From positions 2,826,879 to 2,890,878 of the forward strand of contig NZ_AZAJ01000001.1 of assembly GCF_000504205.1 (NCBI RefSeq): a DNA stretch of 64,000 nt, read 5' to 3'. Below are positions 55,343 to 64,000 of the stretch, piece after piece. The notes beneath the pieces are model-generated. The model had not been told where the DNA came from, made no database searches, and saw only the letters and a list, made by a program, of their open reading frames with translations. A program made the translations under genes and the position numbers. Each line of letters begins with the position of its first letter. Within the stretch, counting starts at the first letter, position 1. The DNA comes from Methanolobus tindarius DSM 2278. Its GTDB lineage: Archaea > Halobacteriota > Methanosarcinia > Methanosarcinales > Methanosarcinaceae.

Positions 55343-55812
55343 CAATTATCTATTTCTCTTGTAGTTTGTTTTTGCAGACTTCCAATATTTTTTCTAGCAT
55401 AGTAGTGCTGAGCAGAGCTTAGCAACTCTCAAGTTTACATCTTATTTTGCTTGTTCAAATTCTTAAAAGGCAGAAGTCAGGCATTTAAGCAAGGTATATT
55501 GAGTATATCTTATTCTGAATGAACGAAAATTAAATTTTTCTAGATGTACTTTGCACTATATAATATGAATGCTGAAATGGATAGCTTTTTACACTCCATG
55601 TTTATGGAGGGAAAGAATAGAATTGTGGGATGAGTGTGTAAAGAAAAGATAGATTGTACTCTATAGAAATCCTATCAAAATAAAACATTTAAGGATATAT
55701 TGATTATTTGTATATTTTACGAGGCTATCCTGAAACGAACGAATTACTTAAAATAGAAAAGCTCATCATCTCCTTGTATGAGATGTGAGCAAAAATGCAT
55801 AAGGTTCTAAAT
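55343..55812. other. Gene-free flank right of the element
   Basis: No supported gene in these 470 AT-rich bases. A small hairpin CTCCAT-GTTT-ATGGAG lies at 55594-55609, with TTTTTACACTCC and GAGTGTGTAAAG around it as an imperfect longer inverted repeat. It probably is chromosomal sequence that followed the tRNA, or debris of earlier insertions. Confidence 0.4.
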
Positions 55813-56793
55813 CTATGAACTGACACCATTAGTAATTGACTGATTATTACTTGCAATATTACAGCTATCTTCTCTAGGTTCCTCTTCTTTAATGTTAGAC
55901 AAGATCCAATTTTTATTCTTGTAGAAGTTGTCTGTACCTGTTCCATCTTTTAGAATGCATCCATGTAGAGAATCCTTTTGTGTGATTTTATCCCACAATT
56001 TTTCATAATAGTTAGAATATATTCCGACTATGTTTTTGTTTTCAAAGTAAAGGCATTCTTTGAATTGGCCTCTATTACGAGGAACACGGTTTAAAAGAGG
56101 ATTTAGTATAAACATCTTGTTTTCATCAATTATTTGGCAACTGACAACTGAAAATGGAAATATATCTTCAATGTCATCTATTCTAATGTATGCTAAATGA
56201 AGATTCTGATATGCATCTGTATCCATAATGAGTTTTTCTACCCATTCCAGTTTATCTTTAGTAGGGATACTAATGATTCTTTTGAAATCAATTGCAGGAT
56301 GAGTTTGGATATGTTCCAATACACTATCAAAATAATTTACTCGATCTTTATCACTAAATTTAGGTGAAGTTGGAGCCCATTGATCCAAATGAGTCACCCA
56401 TACTCTAGTAGAAGATGTGATTACGCTTGCATTTAAGAGATGATAAAAGTCTTCTTGATTATTTATAGGTTTGATAACTGCAGGAGTCCCGCTCTTTAAA
56501 AGATCAACATCATCTGCTATTCTATTTATTTTTTCAGTGTTTTCCTTTAAAACAGTAATTTCATTTGAAATCTGAGTTACTTTATCACATGTTAAATCAT
56601 TTTTTTTAGTATTAGCAATTAGAAATGTCGATAGTGAAACTAATAAATACAGCAATATGTCTATTTTGTTAATTTCTATGCCTTCTATTTTATTAGGTAG
56701 TAAATAGAGAACTATACAAATGGCTGTAACTACTATCGAAACATAGGATAAAATATCATATTTACCAAACTTTATTTCACCTATACGCATCAT
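55813..56793 (-). CDS. Two-span membrane protein with coiled coil and large cytoplasmic domain
   Basis: About 326 residues: two membrane helices (about 15-33 and 45-62), a coiled-coil stretch (about 75-105), then a domain with SSTRVWVTHLDQW and FKRIISIPTKDKLEWVEKLI. The latter resembles the PLD-like C-terminal domain of archaeal transcription/sensor proteins, but there is no HKD motif. The AT-rich codon use and place in the integration hotspot suggest acquisition. Membrane plus sensor layout is like some defence effectors; that is inference. Confidence 0.6.
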   Translation of the reverse strand: MMRIGEIKFGKYDILSYVSIVVTAICIVLYLLPNKIEGIEINKIDILLYLLVSLSTFLIANTKKNDLTCDKVTQISNEITVLKENTEKINRIADDVDLLKSGTPAVIKPINNQEDFYHLLNASVITSSTRVWVTHLDQWAPTSPKFSDKDRVNYFDSVLEHIQTHPAIDFKRIISIPTKDKLEWVEKLIMDTDAYQNLHLAYIRIDDIEDIFPFSVVSCQIIDENKMFILNPLLNRVPRNRGQFKECLYFENKNIVGIYSNYYEKLWDKITQKDSLHGCILKDGTGTDNFYKNKNWILSNIKEEEPREDSCNIASNNQSITNGVSS

Positions 56794-57167
56794 TGATTCC
56801 TTCTTTGAAGTTTACATAAAATATTGATAATGATGAAGGTAAAAAACATATTAGTATTTAGACTTATTTACATTATCTTCAAATAAATACTGTAGTTTAT
56901 TTAAATAATTCTAGATAAAAACAGTCATAAGTATCTCATATATTCAATATAGTTTTAATTAAATACCTTCCAAAAATGTATCATATTAAAAAAAGCAACA
57001 TACAGTTATACGCAGCACATTCAAAGCAGTACACTTTTCATAAGGTTCAGGTACCATTTGCATATGATTTTTGCAGTGACACGTCTATATCTCAAGTGTA
57101 CCATGTAGTGATTGTAGGTATATACAAACCAGCAGTCATTAATAAAAAACTCATAACCTTAGCCAGT
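56794..57167. other. Intergenic debris with integrase fragment
   Basis: 374 AT-rich bases. Apart from the integrase relic at 57040-57130 there is no supported gene. An open frame at 56976-57176 is produced by the relic read on the opposite strand and is not a gene. Confidence 0.5.
57040..57130 (-). pseudogene. Relic of an SSV-type integrase
   Basis: Read side by side, 57040-57130 matches 54614-54705 of intC at about three bases in four over about 90 bases. This includes the region that codes for the catalytic KTIRKWH segment. Neither side of the fragment matches further. It is therefore a decayed piece of a related integrase, from an earlier element in the same tRNA site. Confidence 0.75.
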
Positions 57168-58001
57168 TCATACTAAATCGAATCGCTTCCCCTTAGTCCA
57201 GAGGTCGTCGAATTTAGCCTTGAAACGTCTTGTATATGACTCATCATGAATTTGTGTCATACCGAGACTCGTACCCGTATCGACCTGATCTTCAATATCA
57301 AGCAAGAGAGTTTTTGAATCAAAGATTACAAAATCATGCTTTGTTTCCAGAATTCTTATTTCCATGAATTTCTGAACATTACTTTTGATTGATTCGTCTT
57401 CTATTGAAGTAACAATTTCTTTTATTGACGGTAACAGTTGGGAATGGGAATCCAGAATTTTAACATGAATGCCACGCTGTGCCAGATTTAAGTAAGCCTT
57501 GCTGAATACTGACATTGAGTCATCATATTGTTCTGATACTCCGGGCTTATACTTACTGGGAGTAACAACACATATTTCATGCTCAATATCCTCAAAAAAT
57601 GAATTAACTGTTTCTTTTAGTTCATCATCATTGAACTTGTCAGGCCAGAATATTGTTTTAACATGGTTTGGAGAATCGCCACTTGAAAGTTGCCTTTCAA
57701 TTTCAGCAAATGCTTCCCTGAGTAGTTTGAGCTCACTGAGTGCTTCTTCTTCTTTTCTTTTGTACATAAGTTCAAAAGCAATTTTCGTATCAACAGTCCT
57801 GTATTTTCGTGGCCTTGAAGGTTTGATCTCCACAAGGCCATATTTGTTTAAATCACTCAAAACCTCATAGATTTTTCCAATAGGAACCCTTGACAACTGT
57901 GATAATTTACTTGCTTCCAGCTCTCCTTTTTTTAAAAGCGTCCAGTAAACGGTTCTTTCATATTTATTTAAACCGATATTTGCAAGTAACTTTTCATCCA
58001 T
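57168..58001 (-). CDS. TrmB-family transcriptional regulator
   Basis: A 277-residue regulator: N-terminal winged helix (about 5-75: LNKYERTVYWTLLKKGELEAS, SQLSRVPIGKIYEVLSDL), a coiled linker, and a PLD-like C-terminal sensor domain (KAYLNLAQRGIHVKIL). TrmB proteins in archaea respond to metabolites. It is divergent from the methyltransferase gene at 58168. Confidence 0.9.
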   Translation of the reverse strand: MDEKLLANIGLNKYERTVYWTLLKKGELEASKLSQLSRVPIGKIYEVLSDLNKYGLVEIKPSRPRKYRTVDTKIAFELMYKRKEEEALSELKLLREAFAEIERQLSSGDSPNHVKTIFWPDKFNDDELKETVNSFFEDIEHEICVVTPSKYKPGVSEQYDDSMSVFSKAYLNLAQRGIHVKILDSHSQLLPSIKEIVTSIEDESIKSNVQKFMEIRILETKHDFVIFDSKTLLLDIEDQVDTGTSLGMTQIHDESYTRRFKAKFDDLWTKGKRFDLV

Positions 58002-58167
58002 CTTTTCACTACTTTTTAGTTTATCGTAAAGTAAAATTGTTATCTATTCTGCGTGGTATTAAGAAACACTGCTTGAACATATAAATTTGTAAGTATCAAT
58101 GTAAATATCGATCCAATTATCAAAAAATCATATTGGCTTTATTGCATATTTATATCGAGTAAAATAA

Positions 58168-58935
58168 ATGATGAATATAGGTGCAAAAATGGAATCCACA
58201 ATTTTTGAGATATTTGATGGTTTACCCAGACAGGGTCCCGGTAGTAACGAATGTACTGAAAAAGCGTTTAATATGATTTCTTCCCTTCCTGCAGGTGCTA
58301 AGATCCTTGATATTGGATGTGGTGTCGGTATGCAGACAATACATCTTGCCAGTATCTGCAAGGACTGTCATGTCACTGCAACTGATATTTACCAGCCTTT
58401 TTTAGATAAATTAATGGAAAATGCGGTTAAAGCAGGAGTTGATGAGAGGATCAGCACAGTTTGTGCATCCATGGATAACCTGCCATTTGAAACAGGAGAA
58501 TTCGACGTAATCTGGGCAGAAGGCTCCATCTTCATCCTTGGTTTTGAAAAAGGAATCAGCTACTGGAAACAGTTCTTGAAAAAAGGTGGCTATATGGCAG
58601 TGACAGAGAACACATGGTTCACAGACGAACCTTCTGAGGAAGTTGTTGAATTCTGGCAGGAAATATATCCCGGTATCATGAATATACCTGATACTGAAAA
58701 AGTTATCAAGGCAGTAGGATATGATGTCATTGATCACTTTAAACTTCCAGTTTCTGTCTGGTATGAGTTTTATGACAATCTGGAAAAAAGAGTTGATGAA
58801 ATCAGTGATAAGTACAAAGGAAACACTGAGGCAGAAATGATACTTGAGTTTAACAAAAGGGAGATAAAACTCTTTAGAGAACGTCCTGATGAATATGGTT
58901 ATGCGTTCTATATTTTTCAGAAAAATAAACTCTAA
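58168..58935 (+). CDS. SAM-dependent methyltransferase
   Basis: About 255 residues, class I fold. Motif I is AKILDIGCGVGMQTIHLA; then TATDIYQPFLDKL, SMDNLPFETGEFDVIWAEGSI and KKGGYMAVTE. The substrate is unknown; the course resembles small-molecule methyltransferases of the UbiE/ArsM type but without the arsenite cysteines. ATG 58168 or 58189. The adjacent divergent TrmB regulator is a likely controller. Confidence 0.9.
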   Translation: MMNIGAKMESTIFEIFDGLPRQGPGSNECTEKAFNMISSLPAGAKILDIGCGVGMQTIHLASICKDCHVTATDIYQPFLDKLMENAVKAGVDERISTVCASMDNLPFETGEFDVIWAEGSIFILGFEKGISYWKQFLKKGGYMAVTENTWFTDEPSEEVVEFWQEIYPGIMNIPDTEKVIKAVGYDVIDHFKLPVSVWYEFYDNLEKRVDEISDKYKGNTEAEMILEFNKREIKLFRERPDEYGYAFYIFQKNKL

Positions 58936-59114
58936 TAGTGTATATGTGGAGTGACTTGCTCATAAAAAGCAGGTCATATCCGAATACAAATTATTTTTGA
59001 AATAAACACATTGTCGTTTCAAACTATTTCCATAATATCTTACCTTTCCCCAACATGAGAATACAAGCTGAACTATTAATTCGGCATTCACCAGAAACAC
59101 ACAGAATAAATCTT

Positions 59115-59672
59115 TCACTCCCTCCAATGCTCCGGCTTATTCAAGGCATCCGCACAAACAACTCTTCCCTTAATTCCATCAACAGAGTCTGAGTTTAAAG
59201 GATAGATCATCCATGCACCCGCATGCTCTTCGGGAATTGGATAAGGCGCTGCAAAGCCCATACTTCCGGCATTCTGCTTAAATCCATATTTTGGATAATA
59301 ACTTTCGTGCCCGAGAACAAATATCATTTCAGCGCCAATTTCTTTCAATTTCTTCACACCTTCATTAATTAACATTCCACCTATTCCTTGTTTTTGATGT
59401 TGTGGTTTTATTGCAAGAGGTGCAAGGAGGTATATTAACGGGGCTGTTCTTCCATCTAGAGTTGCTTTTGTAAATAGAATATGTCCAACCGCTTCATTGT
59501 TTTTGAAAGCCAACAACGATAAAACTGGTGCTGCACTTTTGTCTTCAAGAAGTTCAGATACTAAGATTGCCTCTTTCTCATAACCAAATGCTTCTTTTTC
59601 TACGCGCATTATATCATCAAAATCATATTCTTTTGCTTCCCTAATATGGACATTCTCTTTCATTTCTATCAT
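59115..59672 (-). CDS. GNAT-family N-acetyltransferase
   Basis: A 185-residue acetyltransferase with the acetyl-CoA signature IKPQHQKQGIGGMLINEGVKKLK and the C-terminal GHESYYPKYGFKQ. This resembles the YhbS group. Start chosen at ATG 59672; ATG 59663 and TTG 59681 are alternatives. Acceptor substrate is unknown. Confidence 0.9.
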   Translation of the reverse strand: MIEMKENVHIREAKEYDFDDIMRVEKEAFGYEKEAILVSELLEDKSAAPVLSLLAFKNNEAVGHILFTKATLDGRTAPLIYLLAPLAIKPQHQKQGIGGMLINEGVKKLKEIGAEMIFVLGHESYYPKYGFKQNAGSMGFAAPYPIPEEHAGAWMIYPLNSDSVDGIKGRVVCADALNKPEHWRE

Positions 59673-59775
59673 TTGAAACAAATGTATGATCTATATAAAA
59701 GCTTTCCAAGCTTTCTTCTGGGTGATTCGAGTCTTGATTCAAAAGTAATATTCCCAAAATTAATGGAAGAGGTGC

Positions 59776-60009
59776 TCAGGCACCCTCTTCTTCCCCTATC
59801 GGTTCCCGACCAGTCCACAGAATGTCAGGACCTTCGGTCCAATAAACTGGCTTCTCATTGCGAAGCATATCTATTATTAACATTGCACGTGCGGGTTCAA
59901 GATCCTTGTAACTATCCCATGTCCCATCAGTAAAATACACGTTTATTCTCGTTGTTCCATTTCTATAGTGAAGTACAGCATACTTTTCGACTTGCTTTTT
60001 AACTGCCAT
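59776..60009 (-). CDS. Small hypothetical protein
   Basis: A 77-residue protein with a Tyr/Trp-rich, beta-type sequence (VLHYRNGTTRINVYF, TDGTWDSYKDL) and an acidic C-terminus. AGAGG precedes the ATG, so it is likely real. No family is recognised; related short proteins seem to occur in methanogens. Confidence 0.7.
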   Translation of the reverse strand: MAVKKQVEKYAVLHYRNGTTRINVYFTDGTWDSYKDLEPARAMLIIDMLRNEKPVYWTEGPDILWTGREPIGEEEGA

Positions 60010-60273
60010 CAAAAACCTCTCAAGTGTTTAATTAATAAAGTTATACTTCTATTCACATGGTATTATATATTGATATGTGTACCCTAATGCCATTGATTTT
60101 TGTTAATACATACCATCGAGCAATTTAAAAATTGTATTTTTAAAAATATTTCATCCAAAATTTTTTCTACAAAGCATGGTCATTATACGTGACACATAAC
60201 AATTAATATCTTAATGAATAATATTATCTTTTAGTCAAATTTTACTTTAATAAAATGGGAACGGGGTAGAAAT

Positions 60274-60405
60274 ATGCAACTTTTAAGTGTCCAATATCAA
60301 CTATGCACACAATGCAAAATTCCATTGAAACGCCTGAATATTCAATCAAATATTCTCTACTACTGTCCAAAATGCGGAAGGCAAACATCCACACAATGCC
60401 TATAA
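60274..60405 (+). CDS. Tiny zinc-ribbon protein
   Basis: A 43-residue frame beginning M-Q-L-L with CTQC at 11-14 and CPKCG at 31-35, a typical zinc ribbon, and a last Cys at 42. The ATG has GGGGTAG upstream at suitable distance and AT-rich promoter sequence before. It is too short for standard gene calls; its function is unknown. Confidence 0.6.
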   Translation: MQLLSVQYQLCTQCKIPLKRLNIQSNILYYCPKCGRQTSTQCL

Positions 60406-60534
60406 TTCTAAGAGATTAATTCTTTCTTCAGTTTGCAGACATCTTTATGCAAATTATTTTTGTTCATTTTACAAACCTAAAAATAATATACAAAACAAGC
60501 ATTCTGTGAATCTGGAAATAACCGGAGAAACAAA

Positions 60535-61380
60535 ATGCTGCCTGTTGAAAATCTTGCAAACCTTTTTGGGCTTTTATCTGCACTGTCATGGGGTGCGGGA
60601 GATTTTGTAGGTGGGTGTGCTACCAGGCGGACAAACGCTTATTCTGCTGTAATTGCCACACAGATAACGGGAATAATTATGTTTCCAGTCCTTGCACTGG
60701 CGTTTTCTGAAAGCCTGCCTTCACTTAACAATCTTATGTGGGGTGGCCTTGCAGGATTTTTCGGAGCTGCAGGACTTATTTTACTCTATATGAGCATGGC
60801 CAGAGGTAAAATGAGCATCGTTGCAACGCTGGCTGCAGTAATAGCGATAATCATACCTGTTATATATTCAGCTATAAATGAAGGTCTTCCTGACACTTTA
60901 AAAATCGCAGGCTTTCTTTTTGCACTCATTGGTATATGGTTCATTGTCAGAATGAATTCAGGATTGGATTTAAAAACAAAAGATTTGGAACACATAGCAA
61001 TTGCAGGTACACTATTTGGACTGTTCTTTATTTCAATAGATAAATTCAGTTCAACCGGAATTTACTGGCCACTGACGTTTTCAAGAATTACAGCTCTCAT
61101 TATGCTGGCTGCGTTCATGCTATCAACAAAAAAAGTCAGCAAACCAGCTTCAGATGGAATTCTCTTAGTTATCCTTGCAGGAATATTCAACACAGGAGGT
61201 GTTGTCCTGTTTGCCCTTGCTTCTGTAGCAGGAAGGCTGGATGTTGCCACGATTCTGTCATCACTAAGTCCTGGAGTTACGGTGCTTTTGGCATGTGTAA
61301 TATTAAAAGAGAGACTTGTCCCACGTCAATGGCTAGGTATAATGGCTTCTCTTGCTGCTATTGCTCTTATATCAATGTGA
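60535..61380 (+). CDS. EamA/DMT-family transporter
   Basis: A 281-residue protein with about ten membrane segments in two EamA repeats (about 5-140 and 150-280). The second-repeat signature LSSLSPGVTVLLACVILKERL is clear. It probably exports a metabolite or amino acid. It converges with the kinase gene at 61414. Confidence 0.9.
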   Translation: MLPVENLANLFGLLSALSWGAGDFVGGCATRRTNAYSAVIATQITGIIMFPVLALAFSESLPSLNNLMWGGLAGFFGAAGLILLYMSMARGKMSIVATLAAVIAIIIPVIYSAINEGLPDTLKIAGFLFALIGIWFIVRMNSGLDLKTKDLEHIAIAGTLFGLFFISIDKFSSTGIYWPLTFSRITALIMLAAFMLSTKKVSKPASDGILLVILAGIFNTGGVVLFALASVAGRLDVATILSSLSPGVTVLLACVILKERLVPRQWLGIMASLAAIALISM

Positions 61381-61413
61381 TAGTTTAACAGATTAGGTCC
61401 TAAAAGACTATTG

Positions 61414-62931
61414 TTAATCATTTTCAGTTCCAATAGGAATAGAAAAACTAAAGGTGCTTCCTTTGCCTGGTTTACTCTTAAGGCTGAGCGTTCCGCCATG
61501 TATTTCGACATATCTTTTCACAATTGCAAGACCAAGCCCGGTTCCTTCAAATTCTCTTGTCAGGAAACTATTGACCTGCCTGAAAGGTTCAAATAATTTC
61601 TCCTGATCTTTTTCCGAAATACCAATGCCTGTATCTGAGACATCAATATCTAATGTTTCACTGTCATAATTGACCTTTATACTAACTCTTCCATTTTCAG
61701 GCGTGAATTTAATTGCATTTGAAAGAAGGTTGTACAGGATATCTTTGATCTTCTTCCTGTCTGCATGTATCTCACTATTCACTATCCTGATATCCTCAAC
61801 AAGATCAATATTTTTCTTTTTTGCAAGTGGTTTCATTGAAGATATTGTTTCATCTATCATTTCATCAATATTGAATATCTCACGCTCAAGTTTCATCTTT
61901 CCAGCTTCTACCTTGGAAAGATCAAGTATATCGTTTATAAGATCAATAAGATGTTTACTGCTTTGCATTATATTGGATACATAGCTTGCCTGTTTATCAT
62001 TAAGCTCTCCCTGTACCCTTTCATTTAACATTTGGGAAAATCCGAAAATAGAATTAAGAGGTGTACGAAGTTCGTGGCTCATATTTGCAAGGAACTCGGA
62101 TTTTGTCTGGTTGGCAGCTTCAGCATCCAGTTTTGCCTGTAGTAAAATATCTTCTGAATTTTTTCTTTCGGTTATATCCCTGCTGACACCAAGTACTCCT
62201 ATGAGCTTTCCGTTGGTATCATACATAGGACTTTTGATAGTTTCCAGATATTCTTCCTGTCCGTCATATGCATAAATGACTTTTTCTTCAAATATTACAG
62301 GTCCACCAGCTTCTATTGCTTCTTTGTCCTTTTTAAAAAAATAGTCAGCTTTTTCTTTATCAACAAAATCATAATCGCTCTTTCCCACAATCTCAGATTC
62401 CCTTGAACCATAAAGACGCTCAAACTTGGTATTACAGGCAAGGAAAAAGCCTTCTGTATCTTTTAACCATATAAGGTCAGGAATAGTATCTACAAGTGTA
62501 CGCAATTGACTTTCACTGGTCATTAAAGCGGAATTCGCGCTTTTAAGTTCGGTTATATCAATAGTAGTTGCCATAACCCTTTCAATACCATTAATTTTAA
62601 CCTTGCTTAAACGAATATTTTCCCAGAATAAATCTCCGTTTGCTTTTATGTTAAGCCATTCAAATTCCTGTGGACCTTCAGTCGCAGCTTTGTGTATCAA
62701 ATCCAGCGCTTCATTAAATGAATAAGGTGGTTCCATCCAGAATTCATTTGCTTTTAATTCATCAAGGGTTGAAAAACCATACATTTTAAGAGTTGTTGGA
62801 TTTGCATCAATAATTTCCCCGGTTTCCTTGTCATGTATCAGTATTGAGATTGGCGAATCTACAAAAAAGGCTTTGTAGAGCTCTTCATTGTTTTGAATTT
62901 CGGAAATTTTTGAAGTTTCTTTGTCTCTCAT
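61414..62931 (-). CDS. Soluble PAS histidine kinase
   Basis: About 505 residues, no membrane segment. Two PAS domains (about 10-130 and 140-260, the second with a PAC end LGVSRDITERK), HisKA with MSHELRTPLNSIFGF, HATPase with NAIKFTPENG, DTGIGISEKDQ and GTGLGLAIVKRY. ATG 62931 follows GGGA. It lies 30 bases after a related kinase gene, so both are probably one transcript. No response regulator is seen. Confidence 0.93.
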   Translation of the reverse strand: MRDKETSKISEIQNNEELYKAFFVDSPISILIHDKETGEIIDANPTTLKMYGFSTLDELKANEFWMEPPYSFNEALDLIHKAATEGPQEFEWLNIKANGDLFWENIRLSKVKINGIERVMATTIDITELKSANSALMTSESQLRTLVDTIPDLIWLKDTEGFFLACNTKFERLYGSRESEIVGKSDYDFVDKEKADYFFKKDKEAIEAGGPVIFEEKVIYAYDGQEEYLETIKSPMYDTNGKLIGVLGVSRDITERKNSEDILLQAKLDAEAANQTKSEFLANMSHELRTPLNSIFGFSQMLNERVQGELNDKQASYVSNIMQSSKHLIDLINDILDLSKVEAGKMKLEREIFNIDEMIDETISSMKPLAKKKNIDLVEDIRIVNSEIHADRKKIKDILYNLLSNAIKFTPENGRVSIKVNYDSETLDIDVSDTGIGISEKDQEKLFEPFRQVNSFLTREFEGTGLGLAIVKRYVEIHGGTLSLKSKPGKGSTFSFSIPIGTEND

Positions 62932-62961
62932 GGTAATTCCCAATTGTTCCTGTAAGTGAAT

Positions 62962-64000
62962 TTAAATTGGAATCGTAAACATGAACTTACTACCTTTCCC
63001 AACATCACTTTTAACACTAATCTCTCCGGAATGCATCTCGACATAATACTTAACAATTGCAAGTCCAAGTCCCGTTCCTCCATGTGTACGGTTATTTGAT
63101 GAACTGACTTGCTTAAACGGATCAAAAATGGCGCTTTGTTGTTCCGGGGCAATACCAATACCATTATCAGAAACAGATGTCTGGATTTTGTTATTTACAA
63201 CTTTTGAATCCACCCACACTTTTCCGTATTCAGGCGTAAACTTAATGGCATTACTCAGGAGGTTGTACAAAATTTGTTTGATTTTAGTCTTATCTGCATT
63301 AACTTCAGTATTCCTTAATTCAATATTGGTTTTAAAATCGATATGTTTCTCTTTAATCAGAGGTTCCATTAAAACTGTTATTTCTTCAAGGACTTCAGGC
63401 ATGTTCATTGGTTCTGGGTAGAATTCCATGTTACCTGATTCTATTTTTGAAACATCGAGTATATCATTAATAAGTTTTAGCAGGTGAGTACCACTGTTCA
63501 ATATATTGGATACATAGTGGCTTTGTTTTTCATTCAGATCCCCAAAGATCTTATCATTCAGCACCTGGGAAAAACCAATAACAGAGTTAAGTGGTGTACG
63601 AAGCTCATGGCTCATATTGGCAATGAACTCTGACTTGATCTGGTCTGATTCTTCGGCCAGGGCTTTAGCTCTAAATAAAGCCATTTCAGTTTCTTTACGC
63701 TCAGTAATATCCCTGCACACTGAGAAAATTAGTATTTCTCCGTTTATGTTTTCCATACTGGAACTGATTTCCACATCAACAAAGTCACCATCTTTTCGAC
63801 GGATTGTTGTCTCTATGTATTGAGGTCTTTCTTCATAATTCTTGAAGAAATAAATCATTTCTTTACGTGTCCATTTTGCGTCCAGTTCCCATACATGCAT
63901 CTCCAGAAGTTCATCCGGAGTGTATCCAGACATCTCAACATACTTTTTATTAGCTTCCAGTATTTTTCCATTATTATCCAGAATGACTATACTGTCATTG
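62962..64000 (-). CDS. PAS histidine kinase, cut by the window edge
   Basis: The C-terminal about 345 residues of a kinase: PAS domain (ending in CRDITERKE), HisKA with MSHELRTPLNSVIGF, HATPase with NAIKFTPEYG, DNGIGIAPEQQ and GTGLGLAIVKYY. The frame runs open to base 64000, with the PAS core starting NDSIVILDNNGKILEANKK. The start is beyond the window. It is the upstream partner of the kinase gene at 61414 and closely similar to it. Confidence 0.93.
   Translation of the reverse strand, partial: NDSIVILDNNGKILEANKKYVEMSGYTPDELLEMHVWELDAKWTRKEMIYFFKNYEERPQYIETTIRRKDGDFVDVEISSSMENINGEILIFSVCRDITERKETEMALFRAKALAEESDQIKSEFIANMSHELRTPLNSVIGFSQVLNDKIFGDLNEKQSHYVSNILNSGTHLLKLINDILDVSKIESGNMEFYPEPMNMPEVLEEITVLMEPLIKEKHIDFKTNIELRNTEVNADKTKIKQILYNLLSNAIKFTPEYGKVWVDSKVVNNKIQTSVSDNGIGIAPEQQSAIFDPFKQVSSSNNRTHGGTGLGLAIVKYYVEMHSGEISVKSDVGKGSKFMFTIPI

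Noticed and set aside
55343-55425. N-terminal 28 residues of the intC open frame
   Set aside because: They lie outside the att repeat in host DNA; the true N-terminal half is intN at the other end of the element.
56976-57176. 66-residue plus-strand frame
   Set aside because: It overlies the decayed integrase fragment, which matches intC on the minus strand.
1-64000. CRISPR array, rRNA genes or insertion sequences with transposase
   Set aside because: No regularly spaced repeats, no rRNA-like sequence and no transposase frame was seen.

Overview
The window looks like chromosome of a methanogenic archaeon of the family Methanosarcinaceae. A Methanolobus- or Methanococcoides-like genus is a guess from gene content, not something the sequence proves. 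Support comes from AT-rich archaeal TATA promoters, an archaeal-type AspRS with GatD, DapL, CooC, an NcsA/TtuA-type thiolase, TrmB and HxlR regulators, many lipoproteins, class III (pilin-type) signal peptides and many PAS histidine kinases.

Layout. 1-18 kb is a mixed housekeeping and transport region: a purine-type permease, lipoproteins, an HxlR/flavoprotein pair, a secreted nuclease, a membrane pyrophosphatase, NcsA, a TctA-like membrane protein, cooC-cupin, a CDF transporter and aroC. 18-37 kb is a phosphate/pilus island. It has a membrane-anchored PstS, a PhnD-like lipoprotein next to a sensor kinase, two AbrB-PhoU regulators, a large S-layer-like surface protein, and the central operon pstS-pstC-pstA-secretion ATPase-tadC-tadC. 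This PstS begins with an archaeal type IV pilin signal. No pstB is seen; a pilus-assembly ATPase and two TadC-like platform proteins follow pstA. A pilin with a PKD domain and a degenerate ArlH-like ATPase sit next door. I read the island as a candidate phosphate-binding surface pilus ('bindosome') joined genetically to a Pst permease. It is the most novel system here.

37-51.7 kb is mostly core metabolism and signalling: dapL, a kinase, an exported acetolactate decarboxylase, cheW, argH, gatD, aspS, rpiA, a split MgtE-type transporter with a PhoU/RCK regulator, a Dabb protein and a PNPOx-like protein. At 51.85 kb a tRNA-Val(UAC) gene has been the target of a very small integrative element of 3,420 bp (one att copy included). 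Its 45-bp att core is repeated at 55.30 kb. The integrase gene is split at att in the SSV manner: intN at the left end, intC at the right. The only other cargo is a 533-residue DUF4209/HEPN-like protein. A decayed fragment of a related integrase at 57.04 kb shows repeated use of this site.

57-64 kb holds a TrmB regulator, a methyltransferase, an acetyltransferase, small proteins (including a 43-residue zinc ribbon), an EamA transporter and two PAS histidine kinases, the last cut by the window edge. Two genes, the permease at 429 and the second phoU at 35704, appear to start at ATA codons preceded by strong Shine-Dalgarno sequences. All functions are inferred by reading the sequence; no database search was run.
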